A DNA stretch of 34,838 nucleotides from positions 1 through 34,838 of the forward strand of contig CAYUSW010000064.1 of the NCBI GenBank assembly GCA_964447445.1. The letters are read 5' to 3'. The stretch is from CAIOGO01 sp964447445. Lineage in GTDB: Bacteria > Bipolaricaulota > Bipolaricaulia > UBA7950 > UBA9294. Positions 27,554-34,838 of this stretch are shown in pieces. Numbering within the stretch: the first letter of the stretch is position 1; the number at the start of each line of letters is the position of its first letter. The translations under genes and the position numbers were made by a program. The notes beneath the pieces are model-generated. The model did not search any database, was not told where the DNA came from, and worked only from the letters and a program-made list of their open reading frames with translations.

Positions 27554-30358
27554 TCACGCGGTCACGCGGTTCGCCCGCTTCGCAATGATGAGCTTGCGCA
27601 CTTCGAGCGTTGCAGCCGGCAAGAGAATGAGCGGCGCGATGAGTCCCCACATCCAAGGCTCTAGCGTCACGGTGTCAAACGCCTTCTGCAAGCCCGGAAC
27701 ATACAGGACGGCCATCAGGAGCACAAGCGACAGCGACACGGCCCACTGCATCGAGCGGTTCGAGAACAGGCCGATCCGGAACAGCGAGACGTTCTCCGAC
27801 CGCACGGCGTACGCGACCGGAAGCTCTGCCAGCACGAGCATCGCGAATGCTAGCGTCATCGCGTCGTCGTGCAGGACCCCGTGGCCGTACACGCCCCAGG
27901 CATAGACCCCGAGAACCACGGCTGTCAAGGCTCCCGCCTGGAACAGGATGCCGGCCGCCATCGACCGATCGATGATCCGCGCCCTCGGCGAGCGTGGGCA
28001 TCTCCTCATGACGTCGGGCTCCGCCTTCTCGAGCCCGAGCGCGAGCGCCGGCGCACCGTCGGTCAGGAGATTCAGCCACAGGAGTTGGATCGCCGTGAGC
28101 GGCGCTGGCCAGCCGACGAGGATCGCCCCGAAGATGATCGCAACTTCAGCGAAGTTGCATGACAGGAGGAAGTACACGGTCCGCCGGATGTTGGCGTAGA
28201 TGACGCGGCCCTGCTCCACCGCCGCAACGATCGACGCGTAGTTGTCGTCGGTCAGAACCATGTCGGCCGTGTTCTTCGCCACGTCGGTGCCCGTAATGCC
28301 CATGGCGATACCGATGTCGGCCCGCTTCAGCGCCGGCGCGTCGTTCACGCCGTCGCCCGTCATCGCCACGATCTCCCCGTTCGAACGGAGCGCCTCGACG
28401 ATCTCAACCTTGTGATGAGGCGAGACTCGGGCGAATACGTCGATGTCCTCAATCTCCTTCGCCAACTGCCCCTCGGCCATCTTCTCGAGTTCCGCACCGC
28501 TCACGACGCGGGCGCCGGGTCGCAGAAGGCCGATCTGCTTCGCGATCGCCTCCGCTGTCGCGACGTGATCGCCCGTGATCATGATCGTACGCAGCCCGGC
28601 CTCGCGCCCCTTGGCGATGGCGTCGGCAACCTCGGGGCGCGGCGGATCCTGCATCCCAAGGAGCCCGAGCAAGACTAGATCCCTCTCGATCGCGTCGGGG
28701 GTGAGCGACGCCGGCTGGTTCGGGAACGCGCGGTAGGCGACAGCCAGAACACGCAGTCCCTGGGAGGCCATCGCGTGGTTCGCGGCATGCGCAGCCTCGC
28801 AACCGGCAGCATCCAGCACTTCGGGGCCGCCTGCCCCCTCGATCCCCGTGCATAGCCCGAGGATGACGTCGGGCGCGCCTTTGACCAGCGCGAGCCGCTC
28901 CGCGCCCGGGGCCCTCACCCGCGCTCCTGCCGTGCCGTGCATCGTCGTCATCCGCTTGCGATCCGAATCGAACGGGAGCTCCGCCAGGCGTGAGCTCGCC
29001 TCGACGGCCTCGTGTCCAAGGCTCGCCTTCGCCGCGGCAACGACGAGCGCGCCCTCTGTCGGATCTCCGACGATGCGATGGCTGGCCCCGTCCTTCCTGA
29101 GCTCAGCATCGTTGCACAGAAGGCCCGCCCACAGGGCGGCTTCGAGCACGGGCTCATCGCTCACGCGAACCGCGGCTCCGCACCGCGTGAATCCCCCCGA
29201 CGGCTCGTACCCTTGCCCTGTAACCCCGTACAGCGCCCGCCCCGCCCAGACGGAGGTCACAGTCATCTGGTTCTGAGTCAGCGTCCCCGTCTTGTCGGTA
29301 CAGATCACCGTCGCGGATCCGAGAGTCTCGACCGATGGGAGCCGGCGAACCAGCGCGTGACGCTTGAGCATCTCGCGAGTCCCGAGCGCGAGGCACATCG
29401 TGACGATCGCCGGAAGGCCTTCCGGCACGGCGGCGACGGCGAGGCTCACGGCAACCATGAAGAAGCGGACGAGGTCGCCCGCTCCTGTCGCAAGGTACGC
29501 GCGCAGTCCGTCCTTCCACAACACCGGAAGGTTCGGATCGCGGGCGATCTCGAGTGCGAAAACAACGGCACAGACGACGAGGATGATCGTTCCGAGGAGC
29601 TTGCCGAACTCCTCGAGTTTGCGCTGCAGAGGAGTCTCTCCCTGAGCCTCCTCGATCATCTCGGCGATCTCGCCAAGTTGCGTGTCGCCGCCCGTCCCCA
29701 CGACAAGACCGCGACCGCGACCGTACACGACGGTCGTGCCGAGGAAGGCGCAGTTCACGCGGTCCGCCAGCCCGATCTCCGCCGCAAGCGTGCGCTCGGC
29801 TGCCTTCTCGACCGGAACGGACTCCCCGGTGAGCGACGACTCGTCGACGCGCAGCTGGGCGGACTCGAGCAGCCGCAGATCGGCAGGGATCATCGTCCCG
29901 GCCTCGAGGAGGACGACGTCGCCTGGCACGAGGTCGCGCGCCCGAACGGTCACGCGCTCGCCGTCGCGCAACACCTGCGCCTCCGGCGCCGCCATCTTCT
30001 TCAGACTCTGGAGCGCCTTCTCGGCACGGCTGTCTTGCAGCGCGCCGATGAACGAGTTGAGCACGACGATCGCCGCAATGACGAGCGTGTCGAGCCAGCC
30101 GAGCGGCTCCGGCTCAATGAAGTACACGGCGAGCGACACGGCCGCGGCAAACAGGAGGATGAGGACGACGAACCCGCGTAGCTGCTCGACGAGTCGCCGC
30201 CAGAAGGGAGTGGAAGGCATCTCGGGAAGAGCGTTCGGGCCGTATGTCTCAAGTCGACTCGCCGCTTCGTCCGTCGAGAGTCCTGCCGACGCCTCCGAGT
30301 CCAGAGAGCGCGCCGCATCGCCCGCGCTCATCGCATGCCACGTCTTCGCTGCCGTCAT
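27554..30358 (-). CDS. Calcium-type P-type ATPase (SERCA-like, P2A)
   Basis: A 934-residue cation pump. ATG 30358 has GGAGG 7 bases upstream. Domains in order: N-terminal cytoplasmic part, helices M1-M2, actuator domain with TGES (177-180), M3-M4 with AVPEGLPAI, phosphorylation site DKTGTLT (Asp355), nucleotide domain, hinge TGDGVNDAPALKRADIG, then six more helices. Ca2+ ligands match SERCA: Glu in PEGLP (M4), Asn and Glu in SCNFAEV (M5), Asn, Thr and Asp in LNLLTDG (M6) and Glu in LVLAELPVAY (M8). Both Ca2+ sites therefore look complete, unlike one-site pumps. It would export Ca2+ from the cytoplasm. The DOMON gene lies upstream, with a terminator in between. Confidence 0.93.
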   Translation of the reverse strand: MTAAKTWHAMSAGDAARSLDSEASAGLSTDEAASRLETYGPNALPEMPSTPFWRRLVEQLRGFVVLILLFAAAVSLAVYFIEPEPLGWLDTLVIAAIVVLNSFIGALQDSRAEKALQSLKKMAAPEAQVLRDGERVTVRARDLVPGDVVLLEAGTMIPADLRLLESAQLRVDESSLTGESVPVEKAAERTLAAEIGLADRVNCAFLGTTVVYGRGRGLVVGTGGDTQLGEIAEMIEEAQGETPLQRKLEEFGKLLGTIILVVCAVVFALEIARDPNLPVLWKDGLRAYLATGAGDLVRFFMVAVSLAVAAVPEGLPAIVTMCLALGTREMLKRHALVRRLPSVETLGSATVICTDKTGTLTQNQMTVTSVWAGRALYGVTGQGYEPSGGFTRCGAAVRVSDEPVLEAALWAGLLCNDAELRKDGASHRIVGDPTEGALVVAAAKASLGHEAVEASSRLAELPFDSDRKRMTTMHGTAGARVRAPGAERLALVKGAPDVILGLCTGIEGAGGPEVLDAAGCEAAHAANHAMASQGLRVLAVAYRAFPNQPASLTPDAIERDLVLLGLLGMQDPPRPEVADAIAKGREAGLRTIMITGDHVATAEAIAKQIGLLRPGARVVSGAELEKMAEGQLAKEIEDIDVFARVSPHHKVEIVEALRSNGEIVAMTGDGVNDAPALKRADIGIAMGITGTDVAKNTADMVLTDDNYASIVAAVEQGRVIYANIRRTVYFLLSCNFAEVAIIFGAILVGWPAPLTAIQLLWLNLLTDGAPALALGLEKAEPDVMRRCPRSPRARIIDRSMAAGILFQAGALTAVVLGVYAWGVYGHGVLHDDAMTLAFAMLVLAELPVAYAVRSENVSLFRIGLFSNRSMQWAVSLSLVLLMAVLYVPGLQKAFDTVTLEPWMWGLIAPLILLPAATLEVRKLIIAKRANRVTA

Positions 30359-30380
30359 CCCATCGCCTCCGGCCGCGCCT

Positions 30381-30411
30381 GCAAAGAGACTCCGCAACGC
30401 CGCGGAGTCCC
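30381..30411 (-). terminator. Intrinsic terminator after the DOMON gene
   Basis: Minus strand: GACTCCGC pairs with GCGGAGTC (extended by two pairs) around GGCGTT, followed by TCTTT. It lies between the DOMON gene and the Ca-ATPase and would partly separate them. Confidence 0.6.
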
Positions 30412-30488
30412 CGCTACAGCCACTCTCCTGTGGTCGAGGCGCACCCCGAAGAGGTCACGCCCGTCGCTGCATTCCTGTTCGAGTCCTT

Positions 30489-31106
30489 CTACTGCGGCAC
30501 CGCCAAGGCGATCTCCCCCGACGCTCGGCGACTGTGCCGCTCCGAGAAATCATCACTGCTTGCATGATACGCCACGATGATCCTGTAGGTCTGTCCCAGC
30601 ATCAGAGGGCGGTCCGCCGAGTCTCCCGAACTGAGCGGGATGGCGAACTCCATGATCGTCTTCCCCTCCACCTCGCGCCCGGCTGCCGCGAGGATGTTGT
30701 CTCGGCCGCCGACGCTGGTGTCCGCTGCGTGGCTGAACAGGCCGGTACCCACGTCATCACGCGCCACGATCGCCCCGTTCACCACAGCACCGAGGAGGAT
30801 GTTCGCCTTGTCCATCATGGATTGCGGATCGAGACCGACAGCCACGTAGCCCGTGCCCGGACTGACAAGTCCGATCCTGAGAGTATCCTTGTCGGCCGCC
30901 CAACTCACTTCGACCCCCGCGAGATCGGCAATCTTCGACGTGTACTCGCCCACCTTGATCGTGCCGTCCACGGAGGGCTGAGTGGCCGACGTCCGTACGG
31001 TTGGACCTCCGGGGGTCGCGGGCGACGGGGGCCCCGACAGGAATAGGACCACGGCCGCGCCCGCCGCGGCCAACAGCCCCAGAAGAATGAGAATCGTCTT
31101 ATCCAT
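30489..31106 (-). CDS. DOMON-domain protein, membrane-anchored
   Basis: A 205-residue protein. The N-terminal helix (ILILLGLLAAAGAAVVLFL) is an uncleaved anchor or signal. The rest is one DOMON domain: VDGTIKVGEYTSKI, VEVSWAADKDTLRIGL, PGTGYVAVGL, MMDKANILLGAVVNGAIV, GGRDNILAAAGREVEGKTIMEFAIPL and TYRIIVAYHA. DOMON domains in bacteria and eukaryotes often bind heme or sugar; a methionine pair (MMD) is near the usual heme-ligand region, but heme binding is not proven. GAGGAGGG is 8 bases before the ATG. It lies between the caspase gene (97-base gap upstream) and the Ca-ATPase, on the same strand. Confidence 0.8.
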   Translation of the reverse strand: MDKTILILLGLLAAAGAAVVLFLSGPPSPATPGGPTVRTSATQPSVDGTIKVGEYTSKIADLAGVEVSWAADKDTLRIGLVSPGTGYVAVGLDPQSMMDKANILLGAVVNGAIVARDDVGTGLFSHAADTSVGGRDNILAAAGREVEGKTIMEFAIPLSSGDSADRPLMLGQTYRIIVAYHASSDDFSERHSRRASGEIALAVPQ

Positions 31107-31203
31107 CGCTGCGCCCTCCTCGCTACCGCGCTCCGGAACCCATTGCCCCTACTCTACTCGCGTGAGGCCTCTGCCTCCAGCCACGCCCCGCGGGCAACCC
31201 TAC

Positions 31204-32334
31204 CTACGGCGCACCCGCGAAATCGAGCTCGCCGGGGCAGAGGTCCAGCATCTGCGGGGTCTCAGCGACTCCGCCATCCCTCGCAAGGGACCGCACCCGA
31301 GGGCCGACGTAGGCGAAGCACTCCTCGGCCGATGTCATGCCGTCGCGGTCGCCGGTATCGTCCGCTTGCCCGCCGAGCGCCTCAAGCAACGCGTAGGTGA
31401 AGATGCCGTGGCGAAGCGAGACATACTCCCACGACAGCTCATGGACACGGGAGGCGGAGATCGCCACCAGCGATGTCGGGTGGCGGTCCAGGTCCTGCGG
31501 CCGAGCGCCCCGCGAACGGGCGAGGTCCTCCAGCAGACCGTCCCCAGCGCCTGCACCATCGACGCCCTTGACTCCGAAGGAGTTCAGATGCCCCCCCGAA
31601 TAGCATGCATCCAGCATCACGACCGTCTGACTCGCCGTGAGGCCGGCCACGAACTCGGCCAAGCTGTCGTCCGAGACGTCCTGGTCGTAGAAGCACAGCA
31701 CCTCGTCGTAGCCGTCAGCCTCGTCGCCGCTCGTGTCCTTTACTCGGTTCCCGTGGCCGGAGAAGAAGATGAACACCAAGTCGCCTTCTTCCACACTCGA
31801 CAGCTCGCCGACGGCCTGCGCGAAGCTCGCCTTCGTCGCCCGCGAGTTGAGCAGCACCGTGATCCGGCTTCGGTCCCACCCTGGCAAGGACGCTAGTTCC
31901 TCAGCTACGGACTCGGCATCGTCGTCCGCAAAGTCCAGCGCCCGCATGCGAACGTAGGCGGCGATCCCGACGATGACGGCGTAGTTCGTGCCCGAACGGG
32001 CGGTGACCACTGAGGAGGCGGTGCCCAACGCCTGTCGCCGGTCTTCGACGGTCAGCTCAACGGTGTAGGCGCCAGGCTCCGAGTAGGTATGCGTCAGGAA
32101 GGCACCGGTCCCCGTCGCCCCGTCCCCGAAGGACCATCGATACGCCTCCACTGCCCCGTCTGGATCGTACGAGCTGCTCGCGTCGAGTGTCACGGAGAGC
32201 GGCGCACGTCCCAGGAGGGGCGACGCCGTGAAGACGGCCACCGGCGGATCGTTCGGCCTCAGGAAACACCCAGAGACGAAGACGAGCGCTCCACACACCG
32301 CGACAGCAACGGCCTCCAATATCCTCTTCTTCAT
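31204..32334 (-). CDS. PKD-domain caspase-family (C14) lipoprotein
   Basis: A 376-residue predicted lipoprotein. ATG 32334 has GGAGG 10 bases upstream; a longer frame to 32637 is not supported. The lipobox is FVSGC (Cys23). A PKD domain spans ~29-112 (YRWSFGDGAT, HTYSEPGAYTVELTV). The caspase-like p20 domain starts near residue 117 (NYAVIVGIAAYVRM) and has the catalytic His194 in FFSGHGN and Cys244 in MLDACYSGG, with Asp242 of the S1 pocket. The acidic DEADGYDEVLCFYD stretch resembles the metacaspase region linked to Ca2+ activation. Metacaspases cut after Arg/Lys. Being lipid-anchored outside the cytoplasm is notable. It is divergent from a C1 peptidase and upstream of DOMON and the Ca2+ pump. 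Confidence 0.9.
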   Translation of the reverse strand: MKKRILEAVAVAVCGALVFVSGCFLRPNDPPVAVFTASPLLGRAPLSVTLDASSSYDPDGAVEAYRWSFGDGATGTGAFLTHTYSEPGAYTVELTVEDRRQALGTASSVVTARSGTNYAVIVGIAAYVRMRALDFADDDAESVAEELASLPGWDRSRITVLLNSRATKASFAQAVGELSSVEEGDLVFIFFSGHGNRVKDTSGDEADGYDEVLCFYDQDVSDDSLAEFVAGLTASQTVVMLDACYSGGHLNSFGVKGVDGAGAGDGLLEDLARSRGARPQDLDRHPTSLVAISASRVHELSWEYVSLRHGIFTYALLEALGGQADDTGDRDGMTSAEECFAYVGPRVRSLARDGGVAETPQMLDLCPGELDFAGAP

Positions 32335-32371
32335 CCTACCGTCGCCTCCAACGAAGGGAACGTGACAAAAG

Positions 32372-32400
32372 ATCGTAGCATCGTCCCGAGCACGGCGCCA
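32372..32400 (-). promoter_or_regulatory. Promoter of the PKD-caspase gene
   Basis: Minus strand: TGGCGC (32400-32395), 17-base spacer, TACGAT (32377-32372). The leader would be ~30 bases. Confidence 0.4.
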
Positions 32401-32610
32401 CCCTAGCGTTGCCGTCTTGGAGAGAGGCCGCAACGCAGCATTCGCCTGCCCATGGCGGCAGCCGCCCTGCACCCCCGAACGTGACCCCTCTTGAGATCGT
32501 TCTCCCTCCCTCCTCCCCATTTGCCTTTTCACTACCGATATGCTGTACATTCCTCCCTTGCGATTCGCCTGCTCCAACGGGCGTGAATCCGCGTGCCAAA
32601 GGAGGAACCA

Positions 32611-33519
32611 ATGCGTACCCTGAGCAGAACCGCGCAACTCGCGGAGGTCGGATCTGTGGGAACCGGCTGGCTGTCGCCATGGCCGGACCTACGGGACTAC
32701 ACAACGGAGAAGCCGGAGGTCGCGGCAATGGTCAAGAGCCTCGGCCTGGGCGCGCGCACCAAGAAGGCCCCTTCGCGGGTGGACTTGCGGGAGTGGTGCT
32801 CGCGGGTCGAGAACCAGAAGAGCCTCGGCTCGTGCACCGCACACGCAGCCGTCGGCATGGTGGAGTACTTCGAACGTCGTGCGTTCGGCAGGCATGTCGA
32901 GGGCTCGCGATTGTACGTCTACAAGACCACGAGGAACCTGATGCAAGTGCAGGGCGACACCGGCGCGTGGCTTCGAAGCACGATGGGCGCTCTCGTTCTC
33001 TGCGGAGTCCCCGATGAGGCCTATTGGCCCTACACGGACGCAGACCCGCAGTTCGACCGCGAGCCGGACAGCTTCGTCTACGCCGTGGCCGACAACTACA
33101 AGGCCGTCCGCTACTTCTGCCACGATCCCGCGGCCGCGAATGTACTTCCGGCGACAGTGCTCACAGAGATCAAGAGGCACCTTGCGGCCGGGGTCCCGGC
33201 GATGTTCGGGTTCTGGGGCTTTCCATCGTTCTCGGCATCCAACACTCCGGGCGCGATTCCGTACCCGTCGCCCGGAGAGAAAGCCGAGTGGGGCCACGCA
33301 GTCGTGGCCGTGGGTTACGACGACACGAAGGAGATCAAGAACACGGCATCCGGGGACACGACGTCCGGCGCGCTGCTCCTCCGCAACTCGTGGGGAAGAA
33401 ACTGGGGTGACAAAGGCTACGGCTGGCTCCCGTACAGATACGTGGAGGACGGACTCGCCTGCGACTTCTGGTCCCTCCTGTCCATGGACTGGGTCGATAC
33501 GAAGCAGTTCGGAATCTAG
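32611..33519 (+). CDS. Papain-like (C1 family) cysteine peptidase
   Basis: A 302-residue C1 peptidase. ATG 32611 follows a perfect ribosome site (AAAGGAGG, 6 bases). No signal peptide or membrane segment is seen, so it looks cytoplasmic or leaves by another route. A ~55-residue N-terminal part (with WPDLRDYT) precedes the core. Active-site residues are Gln69 and Cys75 in ENQKSLGSCTAHAAVG, His229 in EWGHAVVAVGYDD and Asn259 in LLRNSWGRNWGDKGYGWLPY. Bacterial relatives with the DLRDY-type leader are common. Upstream is the divergent PKD-caspase gene (276-base gap). A -35-like TTGCCT occurs near 32523, but no certain promoter is assigned. Confidence 0.92.
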   Translation: MRTLSRTAQLAEVGSVGTGWLSPWPDLRDYTTEKPEVAAMVKSLGLGARTKKAPSRVDLREWCSRVENQKSLGSCTAHAAVGMVEYFERRAFGRHVEGSRLYVYKTTRNLMQVQGDTGAWLRSTMGALVLCGVPDEAYWPYTDADPQFDREPDSFVYAVADNYKAVRYFCHDPAAANVLPATVLTEIKRHLAAGVPAMFGFWGFPSFSASNTPGAIPYPSPGEKAEWGHAVVAVGYDDTKEIKNTASGDTTSGALLLRNSWGRNWGDKGYGWLPYRYVEDGLACDFWSLLSMDWVDTKQFGI

Positions 33520-33578
33520 ACTGGCTACAGGCCGGCGCGAGGCAGCAGTCTCGCGCCATGGGGTGCCCGCGGCCGACG

Positions 33579-33608
33579 TGGACAAGAGCGCCCGGAGGCT
33601 AGTACACT
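33579..33608 (+). promoter_or_regulatory. Promoter of the coiled-coil lipoprotein
   Basis: TGGACA (33579-33584), 18-base spacer, TACACT (33603-33608). It predicts a ~130-base leader before ATG 33746, long for such a gene. Confidence 0.5.
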
Positions 33609-33745
33609 CAGACCATCGCTCCGCGAGCCAGCGGGGGAAAAGTGGGCCGGGGTCGGGCGGCCATGGTTCGCGCGACCCTTTGGAGGTACTCGTTTCGGAG
33701 TGTCTTCGGTTCCGCCGGAGGCACGACAGAAGAAAGGGAGTCACT

Positions 33746-34330
33746 ATGCTGCGACGTGCAAGCCTTGTAGCGTGCATTCTCGGACTTGTTGCGTTGGTTG
33801 TTGCCTGCTCCGGTCCGGACAAGACCCTTGAGACAAGCGTGAAAGGTCTTCAGACCAAGATCGACACGCTGCAGGCGAAGGTCGACACCGCCACACAGGC
33901 GGACACGACGCTGAAGACGGATCTTGCGACACAGACGAACCTCGTCAAGCAGCTGCAGACGAAGGTCACAGCGCTTGAGACCACGCTGCAGAACCACATG
34001 AATCCGCCCCTCGCTCTGGAGATCAAGAGCCTGACGTCGCCGGTGCTTCAGGGCGGCAGCGTGACGCTTGTCGTCAAGACAGAGCCAGGCGCTCGCGTCT
34101 CGGTCAGCCTGAAGCTCCCGGCCGGCCAGACCCCGCCGAGTGGCTTGACCGACAAGACGACCGGCAAGAACGGCGAGGCGAAGTGGACCTGGAAGGTCGC
34201 GAAGAACCTGCCGGCCGGCTCCTACGTCGTCCAGGTTTCAGCTCAGTACCAGAACAGGTCGGCGTCGGGGAACACCAACCTCGTCGTCACCGCACCGGCA
34301 CCCGCGCCGGCGAAGACCCCGACGAAGTAG
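33746..34330 (+). CDS. Lipoprotein with coiled coil and beta-sandwich
   Basis: A 194-residue predicted lipoprotein from ATG 33746, with AAGGGAG ~5 bases upstream. The lipobox is VVAC (LVALVVACSG, Cys21). Residues ~30-85 form a heptad-repeat coiled coil (VKGLQTKIDTLQAKVDT, LATQTNLVKQLQTKVTALE), Lpp-like in look. The C-terminal ~90 residues form a beta-rich domain (VLQGGSVTLVVKTEPGARV, AGSYVVQVSAQYQNRS) followed by an alanine/proline tail (PAPAPAKTPTK). The layout fits a spacer or stalk holding an Ig-like head off the membrane. It does not end with the lysine-anchored motif of Lpp, but does end in K. It is followed by a strong terminator. Confidence 0.8.
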   Translation: MLRRASLVACILGLVALVVACSGPDKTLETSVKGLQTKIDTLQAKVDTATQADTTLKTDLATQTNLVKQLQTKVTALETTLQNHMNPPLALEIKSLTSPVLQGGSVTLVVKTEPGARVSVSLKLPAGQTPPSGLTDKTTGKNGEAKWTWKVAKNLPAGSYVVQVSAQYQNRSASGNTNLVVTAPAPAPAKTPTK

Positions 34331-34364
34331 GGGCTCGGACGGTCTAGAAAGAGAGAGTTTCACG

Positions 34365-34403
34365 GCCCGAGAGGTCATGGCGACCTCTCGGGCATTTGTT
34401 TCC
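34365..34403 (+). terminator. Intrinsic terminator of the coiled-coil lipoprotein
   Basis: GCCCGAGAGGTC and GACCTCTCGGGC form a perfect 12-bp stem with a 5-base loop, followed by ATTTGTTTCC. It is 35 bases after the stop codon. Confidence 0.85.
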
Positions 34404-34838
34404 GGCGCGCTGTCTCGGCGCGGCGCTGTGGTCGGGAAGCGCGCCTTCGGTCAGATCGCGAGCGTGCGCCGGCCCCGGCGGAGACCGGCGGTCGGGCCGG
34501 CGACAACGCGCGTCAGGAGATGCGCAGGGCCTCTGCCTTCGCCTTCCCACGACTCGCGCCAGGCGAATGACCTCTGCAGTAATTGGCGGGAGTCCATGCA
34601 GAGTCGAGCCTTGACCGTGAGGGAAGAAGGCCGACAAGTGGTAGGGCACAAGCCCGTCCAGACCCGCCTCTTCTCCCGGCGTCAGCCCCACGACCACAAC
34701 TCGTCCCTGGACGCTGACCGACCGGTCGCGTTCGGCAAGGCCCTCTTGATCGGGCCGCATCGGCACCACGTCCCAGCAGCCTAGGCTGGGTCAAGCGTGA
34801 TGCTTCCCGATCCTCGCCGGCTGTGCCAAGCACCGAAG
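34404..34838. other. Right edge of window with no confident gene
   Basis: Beyond the terminator at 34365-34403 the last 435 bases contain only the uncertain minus-strand frames described at 34451-34769. A gene entering from beyond the right edge cannot be excluded. Confidence 0.4.
34451..34769 (-). pseudogene. Possible frameshifted gene remnant
   Basis: On the minus strand, a frame from GTG 34769 (or ATG 34760) reads like protein for ~65 codons (VQGRVVVVGLTPGEEAGLDG, LVPYHLSAFFPHGQGST, PPITAEVIRLA) and then turns arginine-rich. Near 34565 another minus frame takes over with equally protein-like sequence (RESWEGEGRGPAHLLTRVV) and ends at 34451. One indel would join them into a ~106-codon gene. 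No family is recognised and no ribosome site is seen. It may be a pseudogene, a sequencing error, or chance. Confidence 0.25.

Noticed and set aside
31204..33519. Caspase plus peptidase as an abortive-infection defence system
   Set aside because: The caspase is predicted to be a lipoprotein outside the cytoplasm and there is no nucleotide-sensing, NLR-like or TPR partner, gasdermin or other defence gene nearby.

Overview
This 34.8 kb window is high-GC bacterial DNA, by eye a little over 60 percent G+C. It encodes a Gram-negative-looking envelope. There are five predicted lipoproteins with convincing lipoboxes and a sixth with a weaker one, and three secreted beta-rich proteins that look like outer-membrane barrels. 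It also carries ordinary housekeeping genes: uvrA, uvrB, a cold-shock gene and six tRNAs. I see no ribosomal RNA, CRISPR array, insertion sequence, integrase or phage gene. The mix of surface proteins rich in PKD, FN3 and cysteine, small barrel-like proteins and an archaeal-type TrmY would suit a poorly sampled lineage such as Candidatus Bipolaricaulota (Acetothermia). That placement is a guess from gene content, not a demonstration.

Layout. 0-5.7 kb: a 5'-truncated WD40/lamin-tail protein, an exported alpha/beta hydrolase, a 31-residue membrane peptide, a lipoprotein with four FN3 repeats, a cold-shock protein with a long leader and a strong terminator, and a very cysteine-rich secreted protein. 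5.75-6.4 kb: six tRNAs (Leu-UAG, Gly-GCC, Leu-UAA, initiator Met, a second CAU tRNA, Ala-CGC) with two promoters and a terminator. 6.4-13.1 kb: a secreted barrel-like protein, the operon trmY(-DUF2007 fusion)-pcm-ltaE, then a barrel-like protein followed by two PKD lipoproteins. 13.2-18.4 kb: uvrB-uvrA and acylphosphatase on the minus strand. 18.4-24.4 kb: free methionine-R-sulfoxide reductase, nitroreductase, an OsmC / lipoprotein / B3-B4-domain operon, a YHS-domain protein, a VanZ-like protein, and two secreted proteins of unknown function. 24.4-27.2 kb: an ABC-2 exporter operon. 27.5-34.4 kb: a calcium-type P-ATPase, a DOMON protein, a PKD-caspase lipoprotein, a divergent papain-like peptidase and a coiled-coil lipoprotein. 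The last 0.4 kb holds only a possible broken reading frame.

Promoters can be read directly. TTGnnn, 17 bases, TAnnnT recurs before tRNA-Leu, tRNA-Gly, the cold-shock gene, the FN3 lipoprotein, trmY, uvrB and the ABC operon. In trmY and uvrB the -10 box lies only 8 and 12 bases before the start codon, so their mRNAs should be leaderless or nearly so.

The most unusual content is (i) TrmY, a tRNA pseudouridine-54 methyltransferase best known from archaea, fused to a DUF2007 domain; (ii) a lipid-anchored PKD-caspase next to a divergent papain-family peptidase and upstream of a SERCA-like Ca2+ pump; and (iii) a family of cysteine-bearing exported proteins. The link between the caspase and the Ca2+ pump is a hypothesis from gene order only.
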